A stretch of DNA of 64,000 nucleotides from Mytilus galloprovincialis (Eukaryota; Mollusca; Bivalvia; Mytilida; Mytilidae), in the NCBI RefSeq assembly GCF_965363235.1, contig NC_134841.1, forward strand, positions 60,781,078 through 60,845,077. The letters run 5' to 3'. The notes beneath the pieces are model-generated. The model did not search any database. It saw nothing but the letters and a program-made list of their open reading frames with translations, and was not told the origin of the DNA. Position 1 is the stretch's first letter, and each line of letters begins with the position of its first letter. A program made the position numbers and the translations under genes. This document shows, in pieces, positions 45,801 through 55,224 of the stretch.

Positions 45801-47598
45801 TTTTTTTTGAAACTCACACATTCGCACCCTAGGTCCGTTCACGTCCTACATGTTCTTTAACCAAATTTTTCTTCAAACTCCATTTGAATTATAAGTAAAT
45901 TTTTATATGTATGTACATTGTACACAAAAAAAATATATTTTCCTGCATAAAAAAAGGGGAATTATTGTACATGAATTCATTTATAAAACATTGAAATTTT
46001 TAAATGAACAACACAAAAGATAATTGTCCCTTTGATCTCACTTCATTTTGAAATATTTAAAAAAAAATATTTATAGAAATACACTAACCAAAACAATAAT
46101 TTAAAGATTTATTCAGCCCCCGATGCGAGATTTTTTTTTTAAAGCATATGTATACTAACCAAAACATGATAAAGATTTATTTAACCTATAATATGTTTTC
46201 AGAATCTCATTTTTGAAACAATGAGGAAGAAAAATATTTATAGCAAATACACTTACAAAAACTTGATTAAAACATTAATATTAAACACAAAACCAATAAA
46301 ATGGGTGTGAAAGTGTACGGTGCGAACAGACTTCAAATGGGAATGTGTAGGGTGCAAAATTGAAAGGGGGGCGAACATGAATGGACGTCAACGTGTTTTG
46401 GGCCGAAAAGACCCCGATTCCTTATGGACACATTTTTTTCCACCAATTTGTGCTGTGGAATATTCATTTTCATCTTGTCTTGGACGAAGTTTATATAATT
46501 TTTAAGCGCTTATCACTACCATGACCATGATGACTACCGGGCCCAGGTATCAGGTCGGTTCGCGCCCAATATACTTTCGCATCCTACATATTCGCACCCA
46601 AGGTCCGTTCGCACTCTACACGTTCGCGCCCAATTTTAATTCAAATTCCAGTTGAATAATTGGAAAATCATCATTGTTGTTTTTAATTGCTTTCGTGTAA
46701 ATACTGAATGTATTTATAGCTTGGTATGAGTAAAATATTGAAGATTATAAATGAAAAACACAAAAGATAATTGTTTTTAACAGCTTGGTCCCTTAGATCT
46801 GAAACAATGAAACAATAAAATATAGCAATACACTATTATAACCAAAACATGATAAAATTTATTCAAGACTCAAAAAAAAAAAAACGTAGTCAGAATCTCA
46901 CTTCATTTTGAAACAAGTCAATGAAACAAAGTTATAGTAATACACTAACCAAAACATGATAAAGAGTTATTCAACACAAAATAAAACGTTGACAGAATCC
47001 CACTTTATTTAGAAAGGAATATTTTTTTTTTTAACAATACACTATCCAAAACATGATTAAGATTTATTCAACACAAAAAAATGCTGTATCACTTTATTTT
47101 GAGACAATGAAAACAATAATACTTTTAAGAATACTACTTGATTACAAAGTTGAAATTGGGCGCGAACATGTAGGGTGCGAACGGACTTTGGGTGCGAACA
47201 TGTAGGGTGCGAAAGTGAAAGGGGGCGAACATGAGTGGGTGCGAACATGAATGGGCGCGAACGGACCCGGACGACCGGGCCAGGATCTTAATATTATTAA
47301 CATCCTACCACCAACCCAACCCATTAAAAAATCAAATCGTCGTCCCTAACATGTCCCAACTTGAAAGAGAATTTGCTTTGAATTTGGGTAGGTATACGTG
47401 TACATTGTAGGTGGTTCCAACCAGTTGAAATCATACATAATCCAAATTTAAAAACAACATGTTCTGACCAGCTGAATCTAAAAACAGGAGAAACTTGAAT
47501 CCTTTTAACTTATATAAATAATGCAATACAAGCTCATTTACATTTTGTGGCATATCAGCCTTGTCATAATTTCTCTTCTCTCCCCGATCCTGTTGCAT
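33777..47598 (-). CDS. SPOUT1: SPOUT1 (CENP-32 / C9orf114) SPOUT-domain RNA methyltransferase, 11 coding exons
   Basis: Putative SAM-dependent RNA methyltransferase of the SPOUT (alpha/beta knot) class; the human protein is linked to spindle and kinetochore function. Coding exons in gene order: 47542-47598, 45681-45711, 45110-45223, 44681-44766, 43347-43417, 42391-42530, 40955-41085, 38459-38531, 37717-37921, 35014-35161, 33777-33845. Every join has GT/AG ends and keeps phase. The total is 1125 nt, 374 residues plus stop; the human protein is 376. Seen in order: a basic coiled-coil N-terminus (KEWKKWKKE), LPGSILDNAQSPELRTYLAG, ARILQYLECPQYLRK, LNPLDSPHHMR, an OB-fold-like insert (QPGIRVTVKL), then the knot region with HALVVFGGVKGLE and NTCPSQGSRTIRTE. 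The family is recognised from memory of the human sequence. The gene looks intact. The least certain parts are the first exon and the acceptor of exon 3. Confidence 0.93.
34080..34800. repeat. Tandem-unit dispersed repeat in the last SPOUT1 intron
   Basis: About five diverged units of 120-130 bp marked by ATTTGGTTGAGGCAAAC and ACACCCCCAAA. Frames at 34524-34792 lie inside and are not genes. Confidence 0.7.
35014..35161 (-). CDS. SPOUT1: SPOUT1 coding exon 10 (SAM-binding knot)
   Basis: Encodes HALVVFGGVKGLEASLDADE and HYLNTCPSQGSRTIRTE. These are the loops that form the trefoil knot and cofactor pocket in SPOUT proteins. The exon ends at GAA/GTGAGT. Confidence 0.97.
35302..36587. mobile_element. 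1.29-kb palindromic TIR element in SPOUT1 intron 9
   Basis: The ends GGTTTTTGTCGAGCCTTCGA and TCGAAGGCTCGACAAAAACC are perfect inverted repeats and go on with similarity to GCGATCCTACATTCCG / CGGAATGTAGGATTGC. The left part has about four direct subunits of 190 bp (TTCACTCTGTGGTTAAA). The last third carries the same subunits inverted, with the turn near 36200. No coding frame. Confidence 0.85.
36756..37507 (+). mobile_element. Non-autonomous Helitron-like element
   Basis: It starts TCTATAATACTAAAATTACG and ends with the hairpin ACCCGTGATATCACGGGT followed by GTGTTCTAGT, so the 3' end has the CTRRT form of Helitrons. Two diverged internal units share CCTTTTGTTTTCCA and ATTAATATT. No Rep/helicase. 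Host base next to the 5' end is T rather than the usual A, so the exact border is uncertain. Lies in SPOUT1 intron 9, next to the palindromic element. Confidence 0.65.
37717..37921 (-). CDS. SPOUT1: SPOUT1 coding exon 9
   Basis: Encodes KKKWKGIVVSPSTPQKEAGL, YWGYNVRLASSLGAVFTECP and YKSGYDLTVGTSEKGSS. It returns from the insert to the knot; the GYDLTVGTSE motif is shared with the human protein. TTTATAG acceptor, CCA/GTAAGT donor. Confidence 0.96.
38058..38266. mobile_element. 209-bp TA-flanked MITE
   Basis: Perfect terminal inverted repeats TACTGTAAATTCAGAAATTA / TAATTTCTGAATTTACAGTA, with the terminal TA as likely target duplication. Interior has further GCAATAATT phrases. Tc1/mariner-type by the TA (inference). 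The plus-strand frame at 37936-38232 is a by-product. Confidence 0.8.
38459..38531 (-). CDS. SPOUT1: SPOUT1 coding exon 8 (start of the OB-fold-like insert)
   Basis: Encodes KEVQIDKHLQPGIRVTVKL and SDQDP. The human counterpart is KEVKIDKNLEPGLRVTVRL. TTTGCAG acceptor, GTAAAA donor. Confidence 0.95.
38779..39667. mobile_element. 889-bp TIR element, hAT-like ends
   Basis: Ends CAGGGGTGTGGAAAT and ATTTCCACACCCCTG; CTTTA flanks both sides (38774-38778, 39668-39672). CAGGGG-type ends recall hAT, but hAT makes 8-bp duplications, so the class is open. Interior has CTTGTCC...GGGCAAG phrases and no transposase. Confidence 0.7.
39914..40499. mobile_element. 586-bp TIR element
   Basis: Ends CAAAGGAGTAGGGGC ... 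and GCCCCTACTCCTTTG; imperfect pairing continues for about 42 bp (GGCCTGGTTTTGGCCCAA / TTGGGCCAAATAAGGGCC). An inner inverted pair GTGCGCAGCCAAGAAACAAC / GTTGTTTCTTGGGTGCGCAC lies at 40156-40251. Confidence 0.75.
40630..40816. mobile_element. 187-bp MITE
   Basis: Ends TGTAAACCAACTTATTTTCG and CGAAAATAAGTTGGTTTACA, perfect over 20 bp. Confidence 0.8.
40955..41085 (-). CDS. SPOUT1: SPOUT1 coding exon 7
   Basis: Encodes LNPLDSPHHMRADNNCQYRE and GVVLDKPVKTGKGSFANVGL. It matches the human LNPLDSPHHMRQDEESEFRE region. ATCTCAG acceptor, GTAAAA donor. Confidence 0.97.
41218..42050. mobile_element. TACCCCCGC...GCGGGGGTA element with 168-bp tandem units
   Basis: Ends ATACCCCCGCCGC and AAAGCGGGGGTATAA. 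Inside are 3.6 tandem units with a period of exactly 168 bp (marker GCATCACACG at 41311, 41479, 41647, 41815), then GACTGACTGACTGACGGACG low-complexity sequence. Because 168 is a multiple of 3, the unit gives two overlapping long minus-strand frames (210 and 191 codons); these are artefacts of the period. Lies in SPOUT1 intron 6. Confidence 0.85.
42391..42530 (-). CDS. SPOUT1: SPOUT1 coding exon 6
   Basis: Encodes GVGKKGHANVQMARILQYLE followed by CPQYLRKSFFPQHKDLQYAG. This is the best conserved part of the family. TTCACAG acceptor, GTACAT donor. Confidence 0.97.
42531..43346. other. SPOUT1 intron, no feature seen
   Basis: AT-rich intron between coding exons 5 and 6. No inverted-repeat ends or open frame of note. 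Confidence 0.5.
43347..43417 (-). CDS. SPOUT1: SPOUT1 coding exon 5
   Basis: Encodes IARAAVIFNVNEIIIFDE and TGSLD, matching the human IARACAIFCVDEIVVFDEE strand-helix region. ATTACAG acceptor, GTAATT donor. Confidence 0.95.
44360..44600. repeat. Dispersed repeat, inverted relative to 33380-33650
   Basis: TTCAATCCACCATTTTCTAC, GTTATCCATTCGTTTGATG and GATTTTGCCTTTTGATT. The plus-strand frame at 44481-44672 lies here. Confidence 0.7.
44681..44766 (-). CDS. SPOUT1: SPOUT1 coding exon 4
   Basis: Encodes TLSIALPGSILDNAQSPELR and then TYLAGQ, nearly identical to the human start of the SPOUT fold. TTTTGCAG acceptor, GTATAC donor. Confidence 0.95.
45110..45223 (-). CDS. SPOUT1: SPOUT1 coding exon 3 (coiled coil)
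   Basis: Encodes a charged Gln/Glu/Lys-rich coiled coil including KWKEQRLIQKLEKVQAQKQ. The donor is AAAG/GTACAT. Two acceptors 3 nt apart (AAG then CAG) both keep the frame, so isoforms with or without one codon (373 or 374 residues) are possible. Confidence 0.8.
45681..45711 (-). CDS. SPOUT1: SPOUT1 coding exon 2 (31 nt)
   Basis: Micro-exon encoding PKEWKKWKKE. It has a TTGTAG acceptor and a GTAAGT donor. It aligns with the human WRKWKQQKKEEKKKWK stretch and carries the basic N-terminal helix. Confidence 0.8.
45815..46425. mobile_element. TCCGTTCGCGCCC-family TIR element, copy 1 (SPOUT1 intron 1)
   Basis: Left end CATTCGCACCCTAGGTCCGT, right end with GGTGCGAACAGACTTC and GGGGGGCGAACATGAATGG. 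The interior has repeated ACACTAACCAAAACATGAT phrases. Confidence 0.7.
46537..47283. mobile_element. TCCGTTCGCGCCC-family TIR element, copy 2 (SPOUT1 intron 1)
   Basis: Left CCGGGCCCAGGTATC, GGTTCGCGCCCA; right TGGGCGCGAACGGACCC, GACCGGGCC. The inverted ends span about 100 bp and are themselves built of TTCGCACCC / GGGTGCGAA words. The interior has five or so phrases with AAAACATGATTAAGATTTATT. Confidence 0.8.
47542..47598 (-). CDS. SPOUT1: SPOUT1 coding exon 1 (start codon)
   Basis: ATG at 47598-47596. It encodes 19 residues beginning MQQDRGEKRNYDK and ends in phase 0 at a GTAAAT donor. I chose this start because the reading frame joins exon 2 (PKEWKKWKKE) in phase and gives a total close to the family length. 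The N-terminus is poorly conserved, so another first exon is possible. Confidence 0.6.
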
Positions 47599-47829
47599 TT
47601 TGTCAAAAGAGGGAGGTCAAAATAAAAATTTACAAGTAGCTCATTTAGGAAAGGGAGACAATTCTGAAAATGCATAATACCTGGAACTTTAAAAGTTCTT
47701 ATCACTATTCTTTCAAGTTTATTATTTAGTTTTAATTATTTGTAGCATTCATATTTTCATTAGCATTAAATTAGTATTAATTCATTTTGTTTAAATTGTT
47801 ACATTTCATATATTTAATCTCTTAAATTT

Positions 47830-47940
47830 CAAGATTAACCGAATACATTTTTCTGGGTTATAGAACGTCCATTTCGTACCAGCTGTTCATTTGGAAAACG
47901 ACGCATTTGCTTTGATCATTATAATTCAGTTAATCTAAAG
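47830..47940 (+). promoter_or_regulatory. Possible 5' non-coding exon of NT5C2 and shared divergent promoter with SPOUT1
   Basis: A CpG-containing stretch (47870-47920) in AT-rich surroundings ends at a perfect donor, CTAAAG/GTAAGTAT, at 47941 on the plus strand. NT5C2 needs an upstream 5' exon. The SPOUT1 start codon lies 240-340 bp away on the other strand. No TATA box or other core element could be assigned. The left limit is arbitrary. Confidence 0.3.
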
Positions 47941-48091
47941 GTAAGTATGCATTATTTGCATGATTTTCAGTGATTTTGCATGAGTGTCAATCAAAAGAAA
48001 AAGGTGTTACCTTTATTTTATTTATGTATTGCTTGTTAATCATAAATCACAGTCAAGTGCATATCAATATTAGAAATTCACCAGCCGACCA

Positions 48092-48290
48092 GGTGATAGG
48101 TCTTGGCGTGGTCTTGGCCTTCTTTTACTTTAGGGGTCCCAACCCATATAGAGCTATACTTAACTATCACCACCCCAAACCTAACCCTTACCTAGAACAT
48201 CCCCTAATCTAACCATAACCATGACTGAACCCTAACTCTAAAGTACATTGTACAATGTTGTATAGGAACCCCTAAAGTAGAAGGGTATCA
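48092..48290. repeat. Small inverted-repeat element with CCTAACCC phrases
   Basis: CCTTCTTTTACTTTAGGGGT and ACCCCTAAAGTAGAAGG pair imperfectly over about 20 bp. Between them are CCTAACCC and CCCTAACTCTAA, which look telomere-like by chance. Confidence 0.5.
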
Positions 48291-48291
48291 G

Positions 48292-48842
48292 CCCAATACA
48301 CTTTCGCACTCTACATCCTCGCACGTTTCGCACCAAAGGTCCGTTCGCACCCAATTTAAAATCAAGTTTCAGTTGAATAATTAGAAAATCATGATCGTTG
48401 TTTTAAATTGCCTTGATGTAAATACTGCATGTATTTATAGCTTTGTATGAGTAAAACATTGAAAATTTTAAATGAAAAACACAAAAGATAATTGTTTTAA
48501 ACAGATTGGCCCCTTTAATCTGAAACAATTAAATAAAAAATTATAGCAATACACTAACCAAAATTGATTAATATTTAAGATTTATTCCACCTAAAAATCC
48601 CGGTCGTCAGAATCTCGCTTTATTTAGAAACAATGATTAAAATTTTTTTAACAATACACTATCCAAAACATGAATAAGATTTATTCAACACAAAAAACAT
48701 GTTGTCTCACTTTATTTTGAGACAATGTCAGACAACAAATATACTAATAGGAATATACTTGCCAAAACTTGGTTATAAAGCTATCAAATACAAAACCAAT
48801 AAAAATTGGGCGCGAACGTGAATGGGCGCAAACGAACCCGGA
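48292..48842. mobile_element. TCCGTTCGCGCCC-family TIR element, copy 3
   Basis: Left AATACACTTTCGCAC, GGTCCGTTCGCACCC; right TTGGGCGCGAACGTGAATGG, AACGAACCCGG. Same interior phrases as copies 1 and 2. Lies upstream of SPOUT1. Confidence 0.75.
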
Positions 48843-51380
48843 TTCAAGTAAAAGAATGCCTAGGTCTTGGATAAAACAATAACATATATTATGACTATTC
48901 CAAGATATGGTTAGATATATTGTAAAATTGGTTTACACCTTATAACTTTTTGTCCTCCATTACTGGACATCTCAAAGGTTCCCGTAAAAATTTTGATGTT
49001 ACAATAGAAAATACATGTATATATCTGACGCCACAAATAGTACAATACAACTTAATAGCTATTTGTACGCCATACTACTGGACTTCACACAAGGTCTAGT
49101 AAAATTTTGATGTCATAATAGAATACAAATGTATATATCTGATGCCACAATAGAATAGTGATTGTTGTATGATGTCAAAAGTTCAAACAGGACAGATGAT
49201 CAGGTCAACCAGGAATAGCGATAAAGTATATGTCAATTCCTGTCAATGTTGAAGGATGTCAAAGGTTCAAGGGATGCAAATTCTTGGGTCTAGTGGCTCA
49301 GCTTTCCAAATAGTGATAAGGTGTACTTTTCTACACATCAAATTATTTTACTTCTAACTGGACAACACATTAAAAGAACACTCAAGATTCACTTTGTCTA
49401 AAGAACTTGAGAAAAAAAATAGTATCTAATGTCTGATATGACATGTATAGGGTACTTAGACAGTGATATTTTTGGAAAATAGTCCTTATTTGATGCAAGA
49501 CGTTTAAGCCATGCTTCCATGACTACTGCTCTGGATATCCAGTCATAGCAGTTGGAGACACATTTTGTTTCAGCCATACAATGTACAACCAGTTTAACCA
49601 TAGATTTTAATTCTATACTAAAATACTTTAATTTTTTTAATAATTTGCCAAAATTTACATTTTTTTTTTAAATAATTAACAAAAGGTATGGATCTCCAGG
49701 CTTTTTTCTCCAGTGCTACAGAATGTGCAAAATTGGCAGATTTTTTATAGATTATGCATGGTAAACCCAATTTTGTTTGACATAAAGAGAACTTTATGCT
49801 TTCTGGCAGTCATGGCAGTGAAGAAAATTTGGGGTCATATATTTTTATTTTTTTTTTTTGCTACCTCAGATAAATACATGAATATATAAGTAAATTCATA
49901 ACATATTACTTTGTTAAAATCATTTTATCTGAGTTATCTCCCCTTAAATGGCAAAATAGTGGAAAAAATGAATTAAACAAAAATAAATTTGTAAAATGCA
50001 GTCATAAATTTTGATAAAACACTAACATGACTAATCATGATTTACACAGTCTGCAAAAAAAATCTGAAATGTCTAACTAATGAATTACTTTCTACAAATC
50101 TGTACTTAAGTCACTACTTCTAGAAATTAGCACATTTCATTATAAAAGATCTAGACTGATTATGTTCTGCTATTTTACAACCCTAGATTGAGGGAGACAT
50201 CAAGCTACCTTAAGGGAGAGGAATACTGGGAAAATACTATTTGCTACAATTTGTACATGTATACATATATGGTCTTCAACACAGAACAGATTACATAATG
50301 TACATGCATGTTAAGTTAAATATACATTTTGTAGGAGCCTGGTATGACGTTTTAAATGTGAACCTAGGGTTAATAAAAAGAGTGCATTGCAATGAAAATC
50401 TGGTAATGCTTATAAATCTCAATATATAGCAAACACATATATCATGTATATCTGTTAGAAAGAAATCATCACAGCAGATGTCTCTAATGTTGGAAGCAGG
50501 AGCTTGAGTCATTCTGTACATGTATGTTTTTTATGTAATTTTTCAAATGTGTCAACTTTATTCATCCACAATTTAAATGACATATTTTAATATGTCTGCA
50601 AAGTTGAAGTGGTTAAACCAAAATAGCTGATGAAACTGATACATGCAAAAGTTTGAAAAAGATCATGTTTAGTACCTACATGCAATGACATGTAAATATG
50701 TACATGTACATGGACCTGGATGAGGTTTACAGAATAGAGAATAATGGCCAAAAAGTGTGTTCTCAACATGGCTAAAGGACAAACAAAATCAAGAATGGAG
50801 AAAAATAGGCCAATGAAATAAAGAAATGGGATTAATGGGGTACCAAACCATAGAGAAAAGAGAATAATGGACTATGAAATAAAGAATAACCAAAAGTGGT
50901 TTTAAAAATAAAGAAAAGAACAAAAGACACCCCTCTTCCTATCAAGATTCACATTTTTCAAGCAACTATAAGCATGATAAAAATCCTGTTGTAATTTGTT
51001 TAGTTAATTTACAATAAATTTTGATTTTATATTTACAAGCACTAAATAGTCTTGATGTTTAACAATAATCGATCAACCAAATTAAAATAAAGTTTTAAAG
51101 TACCTTTTCTTATTATTGAGAAAAAAAATGGTAGAACAAGTTTAAATGAAATTGGTATTTTAAATTTGGGTTAGATTTAAAGTTGCATGCCTTTAATGTG
51201 TAAAATTTACAAACATTTTTTAATACTTGGAAGTTGAATCATGAGTATTTATAACTTTTATCATGTTTAACTGGGTAAGTGACTTTATTACTGATATCTT
51301 TAACTTATATAATTACTGGGAGAATATCTAGAGTACAAATGTACTTATAATATCTGTTTGTTTAAACAGAGCCTTTTGTT
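48843..51380. other. No gene recognised
   Basis: AT-rich. Two diverged units of about 115 bp at 48955-49160 (both with GTATATATCTGA and a CCATNCTACTGGAC-like phrase). Otherwise nothing I can support. If the 5' exon at 47.9 kb is right, this is NT5C2 intron 1. Confidence 0.4.
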
Positions 51381-51383
51381 ACA

Positions 51384-51546
51384 CAGTGGCAGATCCAGGG
51401 GGAGGGTTCAGGGGGATGGAACCCCACCCTTTTTTTGGACAATCAATGCATTTGAATGGGGATATATAGTTGGACCCCCCGTTTGCCCCCACCCTTTGTC
51501 CTGGGTTGGGAACCCCCTTTTTAAAATGGCTGGATCCTCCCCTGTT
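51384..51546. mobile_element. GGCGGATCC-family short TIR element
   Basis: CAGTGGCAGATCCAGGGG at the left and GGCTGGATCCTCCCCTG at the right, with CCTGGGTTGGGAACCCCC inside. Also seen at 18895 and 33095. Confidence 0.7.
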
Positions 51547-52132
51547 ACATGTAGATGTAGATGTATATTTTTATTTTAAAATATTTATGTTATCATTTCC
51601 ATGTACAATGTATATGCAACTAAACACCTAATATTGAGAAATTCCTGTCAGACTTTGATAACAAATTTCAATATTGATCGATAGTATGAAATAAAAGATG
51701 AGTTGCAAGAATTTAATTTTGATAGATACATTTTATGTATTGCTGTAGTTAAAAACTTTGATGATAAAAATTGGGCTAAAAATAACTAAATATATACATG
51801 TATCAACATGTATGGTCCTACATCCTGTTGACAATTGTATTTTGCATTCTTATATGTTTCATATTAAAAAAAATGTGTCAAATTGAACTTTTTAAATTAT
51901 TTGACTACCTATTTTGTCAGTTTCATAAGTTTTTATGTATGTTTTGATCTGCATGTAAACATTGATCTTTTCTTATAGAAGAGTTAGAATTACAAACAAT
52001 GTAAATGGGTAAAGATTACTATCTTTTTGAATATTTTCAGTATAGATCATGATACAATGTAGATGTCACCATTGTTCATGTAGAATGTACTTGTGTTGAA
52101 AAACTGTGTCACTTAAACAATGAAGTTTTATT

Positions 52133-53155
52133 AGGGCCCCGCCAAAGGCGTGTCGCCCTATTGTGATCAGTCTGTCCGTCCGTCCGTCCGTAACACTTTA
52201 AATTTGTGTCTGCTCCATATCTAGAGAACCATTATGATTTCATACTTTATACTTTACATGTTTATTAACCACCACCAGAGGGCGTGTCATGATGTATGTA
52301 CAACTTCCTAGGTCAAAGGTCAAGGTAAAAAAACTTTGGTTTCAGTTGACAACCCTGTGTCCTGTGGTGAAGATCGTGTCCGCTCTATATCTTGAGAACC
52401 GTTATGATTTCAAAGTTTATACTTGACGGAGAACCGTTATGATTTCAAAGTTTATACTTGACATGTATATGAACCAACACCAGAGGGTGTGTCATAATTT
52501 ATGAACGACTGCCTAGAGCAAAGTTCAAGGTCAAAAACTTTGGTTTCAGTTGACAACCCCATGTCCTATGGTAAAGATTGTGTCCGCTCTATATCTTGAG
52601 AACCGTTATCATTTTAAAGTTTATACCTGAAATGTATATAAACCAATATCAGAGGGTATGTCATAATTTATGTACAACTTCCTAGGTCAAAGGTCAAGGT
52701 CAAAAACTTTGGTTTCAGTTGACAACCCCATGTCCTATGGTAAAGATCATGTCCGCTCTATATCTTGAGAACCGTTATCATTTCAAAGTTTATACTTGAC
52801 ATGTATATAAACCAACACCAAAGGGTGTGTCATAATTTATGTGCAACTTCCTAGGTCAAAGGTCAAGGTCAAAAACTTTGGTTTCAGTTGACAACCCCAT
52901 GTCCTATGGTAAAGATCGTGTCCGCTCTATATCTTGAGAACCGTTATCATTTCAAAGTTTACACTTGACATGTTTATAAACCAACACCAAAGGGTGTGTC
53001 ATAATTTATTTACAACTTCCTATTTCAAAGGTCAAGGTCAAAAACTTTTATTTCAGTTGACAAACCCATGTCCTATGGTAAAGATACAATTTTTTAATGC
53101 ACATTATTCACAGCGGGGCCCACAGAGATGGCTTCCATCTCAATGATATCTAGTT
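52133..53155. mobile_element. GGGCCCCGC...GCGGGGCCC dispersed element with tandem units
   Basis: Starts AGGGCCCCGCCAAAGGCG, followed by a GTCCGTCCGTCCGTCCG run, and ends CAGCGGGGCCCACAGAGATG. Between are five units of about 165-200 bp with TATATCTTGAGAACCGTTAT and TTTGGTTTCAGTTGACAACC. Non-coding. Confidence 0.8.
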
Positions 53156-54985
53156 TTTTTTAAATTACTGGAGTGATTGTGAAAAGATCACATGCAAAAT
53201 TCATGTGTGCATATCGATCAAATTGTAGCTTTTTTTATAAGACTTCATTTTCTTACTTTTTAGTCTGACACAAAATCTTTATACTACCAGTTCTTTTCTT
53301 AAATGTGTCACATATGCCTCTTGTCATTACCACGTTACCTGTCCTGTTTTCCTTGATTTTACCATTTCCAAATGTGATTGATGACTGAATTTTCACTTCA
53401 ATGAATAATGAGTGAGGTGTCATTTGTAGTTGGGAACTCCCTACCCTTTCAGAGCACAAAAAAACCAACTGTATTTTGGTGGGGTCAATGTTGCTCAATT
53501 TATAGCTTTCATGACTGTCACAGTGTTTTGTCTTTGTTTAGAGTTTTTTATACTGTGGAAATCACCAGATTTTGTCTCTTTTTTTTTCATCTTGGAACGC
53601 AGCTATCACATACACTTACAAAACTAATTATATAAATATTCTTTTAAAGTTCTCACCTAAATAGAAAAAGTTTATTAACCACCAATGATTATGTTTACAA
53701 TGTAAAATTCTGTTGTGAGCTAATCTGCAAATTCATTTGCAAAATGTTTGATAAAAGAGGGACGAAAGATACCAAAGGGACAGTCAAACTGATAAGTCAT
53801 TTTAAGTTATACACACAAAAAATATGTAAAAGATTTTGCCCCTGATGTAAGAATTAATGTAACCTTTAACCTTTTTCGCTTTATTTCATATATTTTTATA
53901 TAAAATATTACGTTAATGTTAATAAACATGATCTGTATGAAGATTTTACTTGAGGCTTATTTTTCTGTAGCCTTTGTAAACATGAAGGATGTTTATTTTT
54001 TTAATCTTCTTACAATTGCAATCTTAAACTCACGACTGAGGATTTGTTTGTTTTTTTACATTTGTATCTTATCAATTACGTAGTTGAACTTGATATTAAT
54101 GCTAGAGATACAGAATGGAAGGTCAGAATAGGAATTAAAACTATCATTGAATTAATTTGGAAGTTTATCATGTTTATACCATGTATTATGAGGATTTCAT
54201 TTTTTTGTACACCAAATAACCTAGCAAATAACTTACAAATGTACTCTATTTTTATAAAGCAAAGATGTAACAGTAAAATCTAGAGTATTTGAAGAATTTA
54301 TCTTATGTTGTTCTTTTTTAATCTGTTGTATTAATGTCATGGACAATAGAAACATACAAAAGATATAGATCATGTAGATATAGTTGTGTTAGATAAGAAG
54401 GTCACTAGTCAGTAGTGAAAGGCATGTGTAAGGCCATAAGTGATGTTTATGATGCTAAATTGCATTTTTTGTTGTTGTATATAACAGTTCATGAGTTGTC
54501 AGAAAAAATGCTTCAGGATGATTAACATTTTCACTTATGAACAATTCAATAGTATTTACATTTGATAGTGGAAAATACATGGAATTATGCTAGTGCTAAG
54601 TATACTATTTGTAAGTTAGAATCACATTGAAATGTGTTAGTACTTTGGATCAATTAAATTGATGTTTTTGTTATTGAAAAGATTGTGACATCTAACAAAA
54701 GTCTCAAAAGTAAAATATCTCATTTTAAAATTTGTTAGCATAATATTTACATGCATGTAGCATCTACAGAAATCACAACAATTTAACTAATATTTTTGTC
54801 CATTCTTCAAAAATTACAAAATATTAATGCATGCAAAAAACTCCAAATATGCATGATTATAATGTCTATATGTCAAGCTATGTAATCTTGATATTGGAAT
54901 TCTATGATTATGTTATAAGTGAACAGATTTTCCTATGAATATGTGACGTCAAAATAAATCTAATAACTTCGAAGTATTTTACTGT
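53156..54985. other. No gene or element recognised
   Basis: AT-rich. Short overlapping frames at 53253-53635 and 54044-54283 show no motif. Confidence 0.4.
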
Positions 54986-54990
54986 AAATT

Positions 54991-55224
54991 TGTGAGGCCC
55001 CTCATGGGGGGTCCTAGTAATCACATAATCACCATTTTTTTGCCAATATAATCACATAATCATTAAATATTTGCTTATCTTTAGTAATCAAATAATCATA
55101 AACTAAAAATACAGTCCTAGGTAATCAAATAATCATGAAATATTTGGCTTAATAATCAAATAATCATTAAAAAAACGGCCAAGTAATCACATAATCAAAA
55201 ACCCCATGAGGGCCCTCATTTGTG
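54991..55224. mobile_element. 234-bp MITE with TAATCACATAATCA phrases
   Basis: Ends GAGGCCCCTCATGGGGG and CCCCATGAGGGCCCTC. The interior is a chain of TAATCAAATAATCAT variants. Confidence 0.75.

Noticed and set aside
48170-48240. Interstitial telomere sequence (CCTAACCC phrases)
   Set aside because: Only two or three irregular units, not a TTAGGG tandem run.
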